Assembly: GCF_020782115.1 (NCBI RefSeq)
Contig: NZ_JAJGMW010000002.1
Location: 1-64,000 of the forward strand
Origin: Leeuwenhoekiella parthenopeia
GTDB taxonomy: Bacteria; Bacteroidota; Bacteroidia; Flavobacteriales; Flavobacteriaceae
Reading direction: 5' to 3'
DNA length: 64,000 bases
A program made the translations under genes and the position numbers. Shown here piece after piece: positions 19,249 through 27,356 of the stretch. Positions within the stretch are counted from its first letter, which is position 1. Every line of letters begins with the position of its first letter. The notes under the pieces are model-generated. The model saw only the letters and a list, made by a program, of their open reading frames with translations, did not search any database and was not told the origin of the DNA.

Positions 19249-20385
19249 ATGAAAAATCTATTTATAAAACTTCCATTCTTCCTGGTCCTGACCCTGTTTC
19301 TGGCCTGCGGAAATAAAACTGAAACTAACCCGCAGGAGTCGGCTCCCGTTGCTGATGTGGAGGTGACCGAAGCCCAATTTAAAAATGCCTCGATGCAGCT
19401 TGCAGGCCTTACCGAAGCTGTTTTCCCGGATTGGGTGGAAGCCAGCGGAATGATTGACGTTCCGCCGGAAAACCGCGCAGTGATCACCCCGTATTTGGGC
19501 GGCTATGTACGCGACAATCCCTTGCTTATTGGCGATGCGGTCAAAAAAGGTCAACCCCTGATCACGCTTGAAAATCCTGAATTTGTGAGCCTGCAGCAGC
19601 AGTTTCAGGAGCTGGGCGAACAACTGGAATACCTCAAGTCTGAGTACGAGCGTCAGCAGACTCTGGCGGCCGAGAATATCACGTCTAAAAAGAATTTTCT
19701 TAAAGCGGAAAGCGAATACAAACGCAGCCTCGCCACCTATAACGGACTCCAAAAGCAGTTGCAGTTGCTCAACATCAGCACAACGCAGGCGATGCAGGGC
19801 AATTACAGTAGTTTGGCCCGTATTTATGCGCCTATAAACGGCACTATTGCGCGCACGTTTGTGAGCAAGGGGAGCTATGTGTCGCCCGCAGACCCGCTTA
19901 TGGAAATTGTAGATATTGAACACATTCATCTGGAGCTTAAGGTTTTTGAAAAAGATATGTTGAAGGTGAAAAAAGATCAGGCGATTGCATTTAAAATCCC
20001 GGAATCTTCGCCCGACTATTATGACGGTACGGTGCATCTTATAGGAAATTCGCTGGATATTGAAGGCCGAACCGTGACCGTTCACGGGCATATTGATAAC
20101 GAGCGGGGCACCCCGCATTTTGCCGTGGGTATGTTTATCGAAGCCCGAATCAATACGGGAGAAACCGAAGCTTTGGCCCTGCCCGAAACGGCGGTGGTGA
20201 ATTTGGGCGAAAGCTATTATGCCTTGCAACTCCAGGAGCAAAAAGACGGAAGCTATCGGTTTGACCGGGTTGAAATTAAACCCGGAAAAACGCAAAACGG
20301 GATGACTGAAATTTTGAATGCGGCAGAGCTGCCCAAAGATGCGCAATACTTGAGTAAAGGCGCTTTTGAACTGATTCAGGAGTAA
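19249..20385 (+). CDS. RND efflux periplasmic adaptor (CusB/CzcB-like lipoprotein)
   Basis: A protein of 378 residues with a lipobox ending at C20 (LFLAC). It has the membrane-fusion order: barrel-sandwich half, helical hairpin (about 110-170), second barrel-sandwich half with IYAPINGTIA, then a beta-barrel domain. It links the RND pump to the outer-membrane channel. It lies 32 bp after the fusion gene and is clearly in the same operon. No N-terminal CusB metal-binding methionine cluster is obvious, so the substrate remains open (Cu, Zn, Co and Cd are possible). Confidence 0.9.
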   Translation: MKNLFIKLPFFLVLTLFLACGNKTETNPQESAPVADVEVTEAQFKNASMQLAGLTEAVFPDWVEASGMIDVPPENRAVITPYLGGYVRDNPLLIGDAVKKGQPLITLENPEFVSLQQQFQELGEQLEYLKSEYERQQTLAAENITSKKNFLKAESEYKRSLATYNGLQKQLQLLNISTTQAMQGNYSSLARIYAPINGTIARTFVSKGSYVSPADPLMEIVDIEHIHLELKVFEKDMLKVKKDQAIAFKIPESSPDYYDGTVHLIGNSLDIEGRTVTVHGHIDNERGTPHFAVGMFIEARINTGETEALALPETAVVNLGESYYALQLQEQKDGSYRFDRVEIKPGKTQNGMTEILNAAELPKDAQYLSKGAFELIQE

Positions 20386-20404
20386 TTTTGAGACGCTTTA
20401 ACCT

Positions 20405-20440
20405 TAAACCTCACCCGTTTCCAAAACCTGTGAGGTTTTT
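20405..20440. terminator. Hairpin after the efflux operon (copy 1)
   Basis: AAACCTCACCC and CCTGTGAGGTTTTT form an imperfect stem ending in a T run on the plus strand, 20 bp after the adaptor stop. The same element recurs, with perfect arms, at 20813-20848. Confidence 0.6.
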
Positions 20441-20441
20441 G

Positions 20442-20687
20442 CTATCTAGTTTCTAAACCATAAGAACCAACGGTCCCAATAAACTCAACTTTACATAATA
20501 CCTGTCTATTTAAAAAATCAAGTTGAATAGATCCAGGGTTTATGTCGAATTCTTTTCTTAAATCATCCAAGTCATTTTTCGCTTGAATAAGTGATTTTAC
20601 AAACTGATCTTCAATTGCCCATTTTAATGTTGTTTGAAAAGTTGGATATTTTTCGCCCTTTAAGTCGCTAATTAATTTTTTATACAT
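20442..20687 (-). CDS. Small hypothetical protein
   Basis: A protein of 81 residues, hydrophilic, mostly helical in the first half (KKLISDLKGEK, SLIQAKNDLDDLRKEF) and strand-like at the end. The base composition looks lower in G+C than the flanking genes. It sits alone between two hairpin copies, which suggests an inserted small cassette. No family is recognised and expression is uncertain. Confidence 0.5.
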   Translation of the reverse strand: MYKKLISDLKGEKYPTFQTTLKWAIEDQFVKSLIQAKNDLDDLRKEFDINPGSIQLDFLNRQVLCKVEFIGTVGSYGLETR

Positions 20688-20812
20688 ATTTCTATTTTTA
20701 GAATTACTATGTATATAACGGGAAATCTTTGATACTGTTACATTTCTGGTAATGAGCTATTCAAATTCGTATTCCTGCAAAGGGGCTTTCGAGTTGGTTC
20801 CTGAAAAACTTC

Positions 20813-20848
20813 AAACCTCACAGGTTTCCAAAACCTGTGAGGTTTTTT
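20813..20848. terminator. Bidirectional hairpin after crtY (copy 2)
   Basis: Perfect arms AAACCTCACAGGTTT and AAACCTGTGAGGTTT with a short loop, followed by T on the plus strand. It overlaps the stop codon region of the leftward lycopene cyclase gene. It is nearly identical to the hairpin at 20405. Confidence 0.65.
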
Positions 20849-21995
20849 AGTTTAACCCAAAAAACGACCTGATAAACTCTTTTTTGGGAAGGCTCCAGAT
20901 GATTTGCAGATCGTCTTTGAGGCTGCTGGTTCCATCCAGAAACCGAAAGATTTTGGCGATTTCATTTTTCTGAAACATTTGGGTAAAAAGTGAAGCGCCC
21001 AGTTCGTTTTTGCGGTACAAAACATCGAGCAGAAGCTTGTCGTACCAGCGATAGCGGTCGGCGATTTTAAAAGTGTTGAGGTTGGTTTCCTTCTTTAAAA
21101 AAGCCACCAGTTCTGAGGTGCGTTTAAGCGTATAGGTAAAGGTGTAGCCGGTGCTCCCGCGCGTCCAGCCGCCGGCCGTGCCTACGTGAAGAACCCGCCG
21201 GGTGTTGTGTTTCTCAAAAGGATAAGCTGTCATCGGGATGCTGCCTTTTTCGGTTGAGACTAGTTCGTATTGCGAGGCTCCCAAGGCTTCCATATAATCT
21301 TCAATTGCAGCTTCGTATTCTTCATCGGGCAGCAAGTGTTCGGAGAACAGGGTGTATTCAACCAAAGCCTTATTGGGCGCTGTGGGCAGCAGGTACATAA
21401 AGCGGGTGTTTCCGCGTTGCGGGATGGTGAAATCCATAAATGTCGCGACCTCCGGATCAAAAACAGGTTCCTGAGTACGCACTTCCCAACCGATGAAATG
21501 CTGCTGTAAAACCGGATACTTCGTTTGATTTTTTAGCCGTTCCGGCGAAAGGATACTGCTGAATACTTTGCCTGCGGTATAGGTAGCTGATGAAGTGGTG
21601 ACTTCAACATATTCAGATGTTTCGGTTAGGCTCTGGAAGGCTTCGGTTTTAAAAGTAAGCTGTTTAGAAGCCCGAAGCTTTCTGAAAACCGACTCATAAA
21701 AATCAATGCCTTCTATTTTGTTGTAGCTATACGAATCTAAGGGGATTTCCGCCGAAAAGTTTTCGCCCTTAAAAGCGATACGCTCCCATTTTTTAGAAAT
21801 GACCGCATCCCAATCCCGGGTATTTTCGCTCCAGAAACACCAGGTACGATCATTGGTGTTTTTTTCGCTCTTATCAAGCAGCAAAATACGCTTATCCTTA
21901 AAGTACGGATCACTAACTAATGCCTGAGCCAGCATCAAACCCGAAAGGCCGGCACCCAAAATGAGGTAATCGTAGTGTAGCGAAGTGTTTTGCAT
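20847..21995 (-). CDS. crtY: Lycopene beta-cyclase (CrtY family)
   Basis: A protein of 382 residues with an N-terminal dinucleotide-binding motif (GAGLSG, 14-19) and family motifs NDRTWCFW, MDFTIPQ, FMYLLP and GWTRGSTGYTF. It would cyclise the ends of lycopene to beta-carotene at the membrane, using reduced flavin. The other carotenoid genes are not in this window, so crtY stands alone here. Beta-carotene is the usual precursor of zeaxanthin in yellow flavobacteria and of retinal. Confidence 0.9.
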   Translation of the reverse strand: MQNTSLHYDYLILGAGLSGLMLAQALVSDPYFKDKRILLLDKSEKNTNDRTWCFWSENTRDWDAVISKKWERIAFKGENFSAEIPLDSYSYNKIEGIDFYESVFRKLRASKQLTFKTEAFQSLTETSEYVEVTTSSATYTAGKVFSSILSPERLKNQTKYPVLQQHFIGWEVRTQEPVFDPEVATFMDFTIPQRGNTRFMYLLPTAPNKALVEYTLFSEHLLPDEEYEAAIEDYMEALGASQYELVSTEKGSIPMTAYPFEKHNTRRVLHVGTAGGWTRGSTGYTFTYTLKRTSELVAFLKKETNLNTFKIADRYRWYDKLLLDVLYRKNELGASLFTQMFQKNEIAKIFRFLDGTSSLKDDLQIIWSLPKKEFIRSFFGLN

Positions 21996-22046
21996 AGCGG
22001 TCTAAAGCTAGAACTAATAAAGCGATCGTAAAAGGATTTTTTAAGT

Positions 22047-22514
22047 CTAGTACTCTAAAAAACCCAGCAACAGGGCAGAGGTATAATAATTAAAAATGCG
22101 CTTTTCAATTGTGAAGTCTTCATTGAGTATTAACGTCACCGGCAGGGAAAAGGATTTTTTTGGACGCGTACCTAAGAGTAGGGCCAGATCGTGAACTCCG
22201 TTGCGCCGGGTAAGCGCCTGCGTATTGGTAAAAGTTTTGCCGTCAAAATGGATACTGTCTGTTGTTTCCACATCCATTCGCACTGCATAATAGTCTGTGT
22301 TTAATTTCTGAATGACTTCAGGTTTGGTAAACACCACCCGGTCAATTTTTTTGCAGTAGGCACACCAGTCGGCGTGAAAAAACACCAGCGTCTTTTTGGG
22401 TTTAGTGACCAAAGCGCTGTCGAGTTCTTGCCAGCTTAGCCAGTTGATCTGCGCCCGGTCCTGAGCTGCAAGGTTTCCGCAGCATAAAACAAGAAGAAGG
22501 ATACATGTTTTCAT
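22047..22514 (-). CDS. Secreted thioredoxin-fold protein
   Basis: A protein of 155 residues starting at ATG 22514 (MKTCILLLVLCCGNLAAQ), which gives a clean signal peptide; upstream in-frame codons run into the receptor gene and its repeats. The thioredoxin motif WCAYC sits in FFHADWCAYCKKID. It is a likely periplasmic thiol oxidoreductase. It follows the TonB receptor gene on the same strand with a 73-bp gap filled by tandem repeats, so it may help mature or supply metal with the receptor. Confidence 0.85.
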   Translation of the reverse strand: MKTCILLLVLCCGNLAAQDRAQINWLSWQELDSALVTKPKKTLVFFHADWCAYCKKIDRVVFTKPEVIQKLNTDYYAVRMDVETTDSIHFDGKTFTNTQALTRRNGVHDLALLLGTRPKKSFSLPVTLILNEDFTIEKRIFNYYTSALLLGFLEY

Positions 22515-22522
22515 AATAATCC

Positions 22523-22588
22523 ATTTTGCCCGTGCGGCCCGCACTTTTTGCCTGTGCTGTCCGCACTTTTTGCCTGTGCGGCTCACAC
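22523..22588. repeat. Three tandem 22-bp repeats
   Basis: Three contiguous 22-bp units at 22523-22544, 22545-22566 and 22567-22588, of consensus TTTTTGCCTGTGCGGYCCGCAC. The array fills almost all of the space between the receptor stop codon and the thioredoxin start. Units also contain partly self-complementary GTGCGG/CCGCAC, so the transcript could form hairpins. Confidence 0.8.
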
Positions 22589-24942
22589 TAGAAGTCACCG
22601 AAGCGGAGACCGATGAAAAAGGTTCGGGGGCGGTTGGGCCCGTAAATATAATTCGAGTCGCGCAGGGGGCCGCGGTCAAAGTCGGTTTGATAGCTGTTTA
22701 ACAGGTTTTGTACGCCGCCGCTCAGTTCAAGATGCAGGTATTTTTGCAGGTCGAAATGCCAGGTGAGTTTGGGTGTCAGGTCCAGGAATGCCGGAGTCTT
22801 TTCGATTTTTATAAAACCACTGCTGCTGATCACATGCGGAGCCAGCATAGGGCCGGTAAAACTTCCGGAAAGATCGATTTTAAAAGCCTCATTTGTTCTC
22901 CAGTTGGCATTGAAAAAACCGTACAGAATGGGCGAACGCATAAAGTCGTGAATGACCACGTCGGGTTCATTTAGCGAATTGTCATCAGACTCAAAAAGCA
23001 CCTGTGGCCGGTCGTAAACCGAGCGTTGCCAGGTAATCCCCGCCTGAAACAGAAATTCTTCACCCGGGGAGAGATTAAATTCAACATTGGTACCGGCAAC
23101 GCTTGCGCCGCTACCGTTTCGGGATTCTTCCAAAATAGAACCGTTAGGCAAAGTGGCGCCGGTGCTAACCAGCGTAAACGGATTCTCCAGCGTTGTGTAA
23201 AAGCCTTCAATCAGCAGGCTGGTTTGTAGCTTGTTGAAACTTCGGTCAAAATTGAAAGAAGCCGTATAGGCATTCGAGAATTCGTTTTCCAGATCGTCTG
23301 AAAGTATGGCAAAACGCTGTTCCCCACCCACCGAGCTGATGTGCAGGTCTTCATTAAAAGCCTGCGGGGCTCTAAAGCCACGGGCGTATCCTCCACGAAA
23401 CTGCAGCGATTCACTGATGTTATACAGAAGGGTCAATCGCGGACTGAGCACGGTTTGGGAAACATCGGCATTTCGGGAAATCTGTGCGATGGCGTAACGA
23501 CCTTTTACGTTCACGTGGTCGAGGCGGGCTCCCAGAAGGGCGGTAAAATCTTCGAATGCCTTGTATTCCCATTGGGCGTATGCGCCCAGATTGTGCACAC
23601 GCTGATCGACCAGTCGCTGATAGCCGGGAATCGCATCTTCGGTATCGTTAAGCCGGTATTCCAGACCGCTGGTCAGGGTAGATTTATTAGTGAATTTTCG
23701 GGTAAGTTGGGTGCCGGTAACCAGTGCCAGATCCTGAGTAGACCCAAAAGCATTACTTGCCAGGGTAGAATCTGCCGCAGTGCGCCCACCGCCCAGACCA
23801 CCGTAGTAACTTTCCCGATTGGTATGCTGCACGGAAACATAGCCTTCAAACACGGTACTGCGGTCGTTGTTATACCACTCGTAATCGCTGCCGCCAAAAA
23901 AGGTGTTGTGATCTAATTCTTCGGTAATGTCTGTAAACTGCGGAGCCAGATCAAGCCGGTCGCCACCGCGGCGGTATTCGCGAATAGCGGTAAGATCCAG
24001 GCTAATTTTGCTGTTGTCGTTAGGCCGGTAAAAGGCCTTGGCACCCACCGAATGATTGGTGAGTTCGGTGATTTCGCTAAAACCATCGCCATTGGCGTCA
24101 TAAGCATCGCGGTTGCGATACATACCGTAAAGGGTGATTCCGTTGCTGAGGTCTTCGCTTACCAGCGAGGTATTCAGATTGAGGTTACGATCTATGGCAG
24201 TGCCGTCGATCAAACCCAGATTGGAGCTCACTTCCCAGCTGTTGTTTACGGGATCTTTGGTGATGATGTTAACGGTTCCGGCAATGGCGCTCGAGCCGTA
24301 GAGGGCAGAACCGCCGCTGCGTACGACTTCAACGCGATCTATTATACTTACCGGAATCTGCTCCAGCCCGTAGACTCCGTTTAAAGCGCTGAATACCGGC
24401 CGGCTGTTCAGCAAAACCTGGGTGTATTGCCCGTCCAGGCCGTTGAGTCTTACCTGAGTAAATCCGCAGTTTTGGCAATTGGTTTCCACCCTTAGCCCGG
24501 GCTGGTAATTGAGACCGTCTGCCAGTGAGAGCGATTGGGTCGCCCTGAATAATTTCGGACTCATCACCTGCACGATTACGGGAGCCTCTTTTTTTGAAAG
24601 TCGGTTGCGGGTAGCGCTTACGACGACTTCTTCAAGACCGAGTAAATCGGGTATGAGTGTAAAATTCAGGTGTTCCTTTTCGAAGTCTGCAGGACTTAGG
24701 TTGTAATAATGCGTTTTAAAACCCACAGCGCTTACGCTCAGGCGGGATGCGTTGTCGGGAACTTCGAGTTTGTAGAATCCGTTTGCATCTGCCGAGGTGC
24801 CGGTATTGCTGTCGGTTACATACACATTGGCAAAGGGTAGGGGCTCACCATCGGCGTAAATGATGCCGGAAAGGCTTCGATTTTGCTGCGCCCACCCGCT
24901 AAACAGGTTGAGTAAAAAGAATAGGATCAGCGAAATACGCAT
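22588..24942 (-). CDS. TonB-dependent receptor, probable metal or metallophore uptake
   Basis: A protein of 784 residues: signal peptide (1-18), a carboxypeptidase-regulatory-like domain (about 22-105), a plug (about 110-225, with RVEVVRSGGSALYGSSAIAG) and a 22-strand-type barrel ending in an aromatic residue (GLRFGDF). The plug has an unusual ETNCQNCGFTQVRLNG segment that could hold a metal through two cysteines. It is divergent from a DtxR/MntR-type regulator, and an operator palindrome overlies its -7 box, so metal-dependent repression is likely. The cargo is not determined. Confidence 0.9.
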   Translation of the reverse strand: MRISLILFFLLNLFSGWAQQNRSLSGIIYADGEPLPFANVYVTDSNTGTSADANGFYKLEVPDNASRLSVSAVGFKTHYYNLSPADFEKEHLNFTLIPDLLGLEEVVVSATRNRLSKKEAPVIVQVMSPKLFRATQSLSLADGLNYQPGLRVETNCQNCGFTQVRLNGLDGQYTQVLLNSRPVFSALNGVYGLEQIPVSIIDRVEVVRSGGSALYGSSAIAGTVNIITKDPVNNSWEVSSNLGLIDGTAIDRNLNLNTSLVSEDLSNGITLYGMYRNRDAYDANGDGFSEITELTNHSVGAKAFYRPNDNSKISLDLTAIREYRRGGDRLDLAPQFTDITEELDHNTFFGGSDYEWYNNDRSTVFEGYVSVQHTNRESYYGGLGGGRTAADSTLASNAFGSTQDLALVTGTQLTRKFTNKSTLTSGLEYRLNDTEDAIPGYQRLVDQRVHNLGAYAQWEYKAFEDFTALLGARLDHVNVKGRYAIAQISRNADVSQTVLSPRLTLLYNISESLQFRGGYARGFRAPQAFNEDLHISSVGGEQRFAILSDDLENEFSNAYTASFNFDRSFNKLQTSLLIEGFYTTLENPFTLVSTGATLPNGSILEESRNGSGASVAGTNVEFNLSPGEEFLFQAGITWQRSVYDRPQVLFESDDNSLNEPDVVIHDFMRSPILYGFFNANWRTNEAFKIDLSGSFTGPMLAPHVISSSGFIKIEKTPAFLDLTPKLTWHFDLQKYLHLELSGGVQNLLNSYQTDFDRGPLRDSNYIYGPNRPRTFFIGLRFGDF

Positions 24943-24967
24943 AGAAGTGGATGTATTTAAAAATAAG

Positions 24968-24983
24968 TTTAGGCAAACCTAAA
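24968..24983. promoter_or_regulatory. DtxR/MntR-type operator over the receptor promoter
   Basis: TTTAGGCAAACCTAAA is a palindrome with 6-bp arms and a 4-nt centre, similar in style to DtxR-family operators. On the minus strand it contains TAGGTTTG (24981-24974), a full match to the flavobacterial -7 consensus TAnnTTTG. A bound repressor would therefore block RNA polymerase at the TonB receptor gene. Confidence 0.65.
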
Positions 24984-25034
24984 AAATATATTTAAATAAT
25001 TTGGCGTATTATTGTGGTAATATTAAAAATGATT

Positions 25035-25685
25035 ATGACTTTTTCTGAAGAAAACTATCTCAAATCGATCTATTCGCTTCAAAAAGACAGTCCTAAGGGC
25101 GTAAGTACCACCATTCTGGCTCAGTATCTGGAGTCTAAGCCGGCTTCGGTTACCGAAATGATTAAAAAGCTGGACGAAAAAGGTCTGGTGCTTTACCAAC
25201 CCTATCAGGGTGTTTTGTTGAATAAAAATGGCGAACTGGTCGCGCTTAAAGTGATACGCAAGCACCGGCTTTGGGAAACTTTTTTGGCTAAAAAGCTCGA
25301 TTTCAGCTGGGATGAGATACACGATGTGGCCGAGCAATTGGAGCATATTAAATCAGACAAGCTCATCAAAGAGCTGGATCGGTTTCTGGGCTTTCCTACC
25401 CACGATCCGCACGGGGATCCCATTCCCGATGAGCAGGGTAATGTGATCAAGGTCGAAAAAAAGCAGGTTTCCCAATTGGTACCCGGTGATACCGGAACCT
25501 GTGTGGGCGTTAACGATACCTCGTCTTCGTTTCTTCAGTTTTTAGACCAGCAGCAGATCAAGCTGGGCACTGTGATCGAAATTATGCATTTGCAGGACTT
25601 TGACAAAAGTATGACGGTGCGTATTGATGGGCGTGAACTCCTGCTTTCGCAAATAGCTACCGAAAATATTTACGTAAAATTTTAG
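25035..25685 (+). CDS. DtxR/MntR-family metal-dependent transcriptional regulator
   Basis: About 216 residues from the ATG at 25035 (MTFSEENYLKSIYSL); other in-frame starts lie at 25014 (GTG) and 25029. It has an N-terminal winged helix (about 1-65), a metal-binding and dimerisation region (about 70-140, with HRLWETFL and HDPHGDPIP) and a C-terminal FeoA/SH3-like domain. It would use Mn2+ or Fe2+ as co-repressor. It is divergent from the TonB receptor and 30 bp upstream of the ZIP transporter, both likely targets. Confidence 0.9.
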   Translation: MTFSEENYLKSIYSLQKDSPKGVSTTILAQYLESKPASVTEMIKKLDEKGLVLYQPYQGVLLNKNGELVALKVIRKHRLWETFLAKKLDFSWDEIHDVAEQLEHIKSDKLIKELDRFLGFPTHDPHGDPIPDEQGNVIKVEKKQVSQLVPGDTGTCVGVNDTSSSFLQFLDQQQIKLGTVIEIMHLQDFDKSMTVRIDGRELLLSQIATENIYVKF

Positions 25686-25715
25686 TCTGAAAATTCAGCT
25701 GAAACCCTATAGATT

Positions 25716-26540
25716 ATGATGAACGAGATTATTGACTATTTTGAAAGTTTAAGTGCTGTTAAGGGCGCTTTTCTGGCCACGCTGTTTACATGGGGCGTGA
25801 CCGCCCTGGGAGCCTCATTGGTGTTTTTTTTCAAGGCGATGAACCGAAAGGTTTTTGACGCGATGCTGGGTTTTGCCGGTGGCGTGATGGTTGCAGCCAG
25901 TTTTTGGAGTTTGCTTGCACCCGGGATTGAGATGAGCCCGGGAGAAGGTTTTGTAAAAGTGATTCCTGCCGCGATAGGTTTTGCTCTGGGGGCCGGCTTT
26001 TTATTTGGGCTTGATAAAGTTTTGCCGCATTTACACGTCAACTTTAAGGAGGAAGACAAAGAAGGTGTGCGCAGTCCCTGGCATAAATCGGTTTTGTTGA
26101 CGCTGGCGATTACGCTTCACAACATCCCCGAAGGTCTTGCGGTAGGGGTTTTGTTTGGAGGTGTGGCAGCAGGGTTTGACGGGGCGACTATTGGGGGTGC
26201 CGTGGCACTCGCGATCGGGATTGGGCTTCAGAATTTTCCCGAAGGTTTTGCGGTGGCGATGCCCTTGCGCAGGCAGGGATTTAGCCGATGGAAGAGCTTT
26301 AATTACGGGCAGCTTTCGGCAATTGTAGAACCTCTGGCAGCTGTTCTGGGCGCTTATGCAGTGATGACTTTTCAACCTATTTTGCCCTATGCACTGGCTT
26401 TTGCTGCGGGAGCTATGATATTTGTAGTGGTAGAGGAGGTGGTGCCCGAGTCGCAACAGGGTAACCATACCGATATTGCCACGATGGGATTCATCGGCGG
26501 TTTTATCCTGATGATGACGCTGGACGTAGGGTTAGGTTAG
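25716..26540 (+). CDS. ZIP-family divalent metal transporter
   Basis: A protein of 274 residues with about eight membrane helices. The two signature helices carry HNIPEG (135-140) and QNFPEG (172-177), the binuclear metal site of ZIP proteins. It imports Zn2+, Fe2+ or Mn2+ across the inner membrane. It lies 30 bp behind the regulator, so the two are probably one operon. The loop between helices 3 and 4 is short and not His-rich. Confidence 0.9.
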   Translation: MMNEIIDYFESLSAVKGAFLATLFTWGVTALGASLVFFFKAMNRKVFDAMLGFAGGVMVAASFWSLLAPGIEMSPGEGFVKVIPAAIGFALGAGFLFGLDKVLPHLHVNFKEEDKEGVRSPWHKSVLLTLAITLHNIPEGLAVGVLFGGVAAGFDGATIGGAVALAIGIGLQNFPEGFAVAMPLRRQGFSRWKSFNYGQLSAIVEPLAAVLGAYAVMTFQPILPYALAFAAGAMIFVVVEEVVPESQQGNHTDIATMGFIGGFILMMTLDVGLG

Positions 26541-26598
26541 CCTGCAACTTTAGGACTTTTGCTATGTCTTTAAAGAAATCCCGGCCCGCTAATTGGAA

Positions 26599-26697
26599 TG
26601 TCAGGTCGAGCGCAGTCGATCCCCGATTTAGGGCATTAGATTAAATGGCCTCTCGACTGTGCTTCGATGAGACTCAGCAACCACCCTCGAGGTGACA
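26599..26697. repeat. Imperfect inverted intergenic repeat
   Basis: TGTCAGGTCGAGCGCAGTCGA at one side and CTCGACTGTGCTTCGA followed by CTCGAGGTGACA at the other form an imperfect inverted arrangement in a gene-free stretch. A related GCGAAGTCGA stretch occurs near 32777. It looks like a dispersed intergenic element. Confidence 0.45.
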
Positions 26698-26722
26698 CCA
26701 GGGCGTTTAGAAAACTAACATT

Positions 26723-27169
26723 ATGAAAAAGGTACTTTTTGTTTTAGGATTACTGGTTTCGGGTCTGGGTTATGCTCAGGAATTGAAAGTTTCAGATAGT
26801 GTTGAGGTAAATCAGCCTGTGCAGGTACCACAAATCGTCGTAAAAGTGCCTTTCGGAAAACTAACAAGCTTTGGCGACAAGAGCATTAAGATCATAAAGG
26901 TGACCGATTCCAGATGCCCAAGTAATGTGAACTGCATCTGGGCAGGTAATGTGATTTTAGACTTCGAGATGTATGAAGATGGAAAATATGTGGACACCCG
27001 CAGAATAACTATTGGCAGTGATCAAAATGATCGTATGTTATTTGACTCGGCTGCGCAACGGCTAAAAGCCTATTCTGTGTTACCCTATCCTAAAACTGCA
27101 CTCGGGAAGATTCCACAGGAAGATTATGTGATCAATTTGGTATGGCAACAGCTTGCCGAAGAAGATTAA
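26723..27169 (+). CDS. Secreted hypothetical protein with DSRCP-x4-CIWAGN motif
   Basis: A protein of 148 residues with a signal peptide (1-18, ending GYAQ). A single small beta-rich domain carries the motif DSRCPSNVNCIWAGN, in which two cysteines are probably disulphide-bonded. Proteins with this motif are common small exported proteins of Bacteroidota without a known role. It converges on a tiny Cys-rich gene, and the two stop regions overlap by 4 bp. Confidence 0.8.
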   Translation: MKKVLFVLGLLVSGLGYAQELKVSDSVEVNQPVQVPQIVVKVPFGKLTSFGDKSIKIIKVTDSRCPSNVNCIWAGNVILDFEMYEDGKYVDTRRITIGSDQNDRMLFDSAAQRLKAYSVLPYPKTALGKIPQEDYVINLVWQQLAEED

Positions 27170-27306
27170 TGACAGCCGCAGTTGTCGCTGCCGCAGGATT
27201 TATCGTTAGACTTTCCGCTTAAAAAGGCAGGTTTCCAGACGTATTTGGTAACCAGATAGCCCACTGCGAGTATAAAAATCAGGAGTACTAAAACATTCTG
27301 TATCAT
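27166..27306 (-). CDS. FeoB-associated Cys-rich membrane protein
   Basis: A protein of 46 residues read leftward from ATG 27306: one hydrophobic helix (about 4-20) followed by KYVWKPAF and the tail SCGSDNCGCH. This is the layout of the FeoB-associated Cys-rich family, which is found beside feoB in Bacteroidota. It lies 50 bp after the feoB stop on the same strand. The cysteines and the last histidine may bind Fe2+ or sense redox state; that part is inference. Confidence 0.8.
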   Translation of the reverse strand: MIQNVLVLLIFILAVGYLVTKYVWKPAFLSGKSNDKSCGSDNCGCH

Positions 27307-27356
27307 AAAATTTCTTTTTTAAGGCTTACGGTTTTCGCGAACGCGAAATACTAAAC

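Noticed and set aside
19258..20346. A 362-codon open frame on the minus strand opposite the CusB-like gene
   Set aside because: It is fully covered by a well-supported adaptor gene with lipobox and family motifs, and its product looks like a random translation rich in H, F and R.
22523..22588. CRISPR-like array of 22-bp units
   Set aside because: The repeats touch each other without spacers.
22515..22679. Longer N-terminus for the thioredoxin gene (start at 22679)
   Set aside because: It would run through the tandem repeats and the end of the receptor gene; the start at 22514 gives a clean signal peptide.
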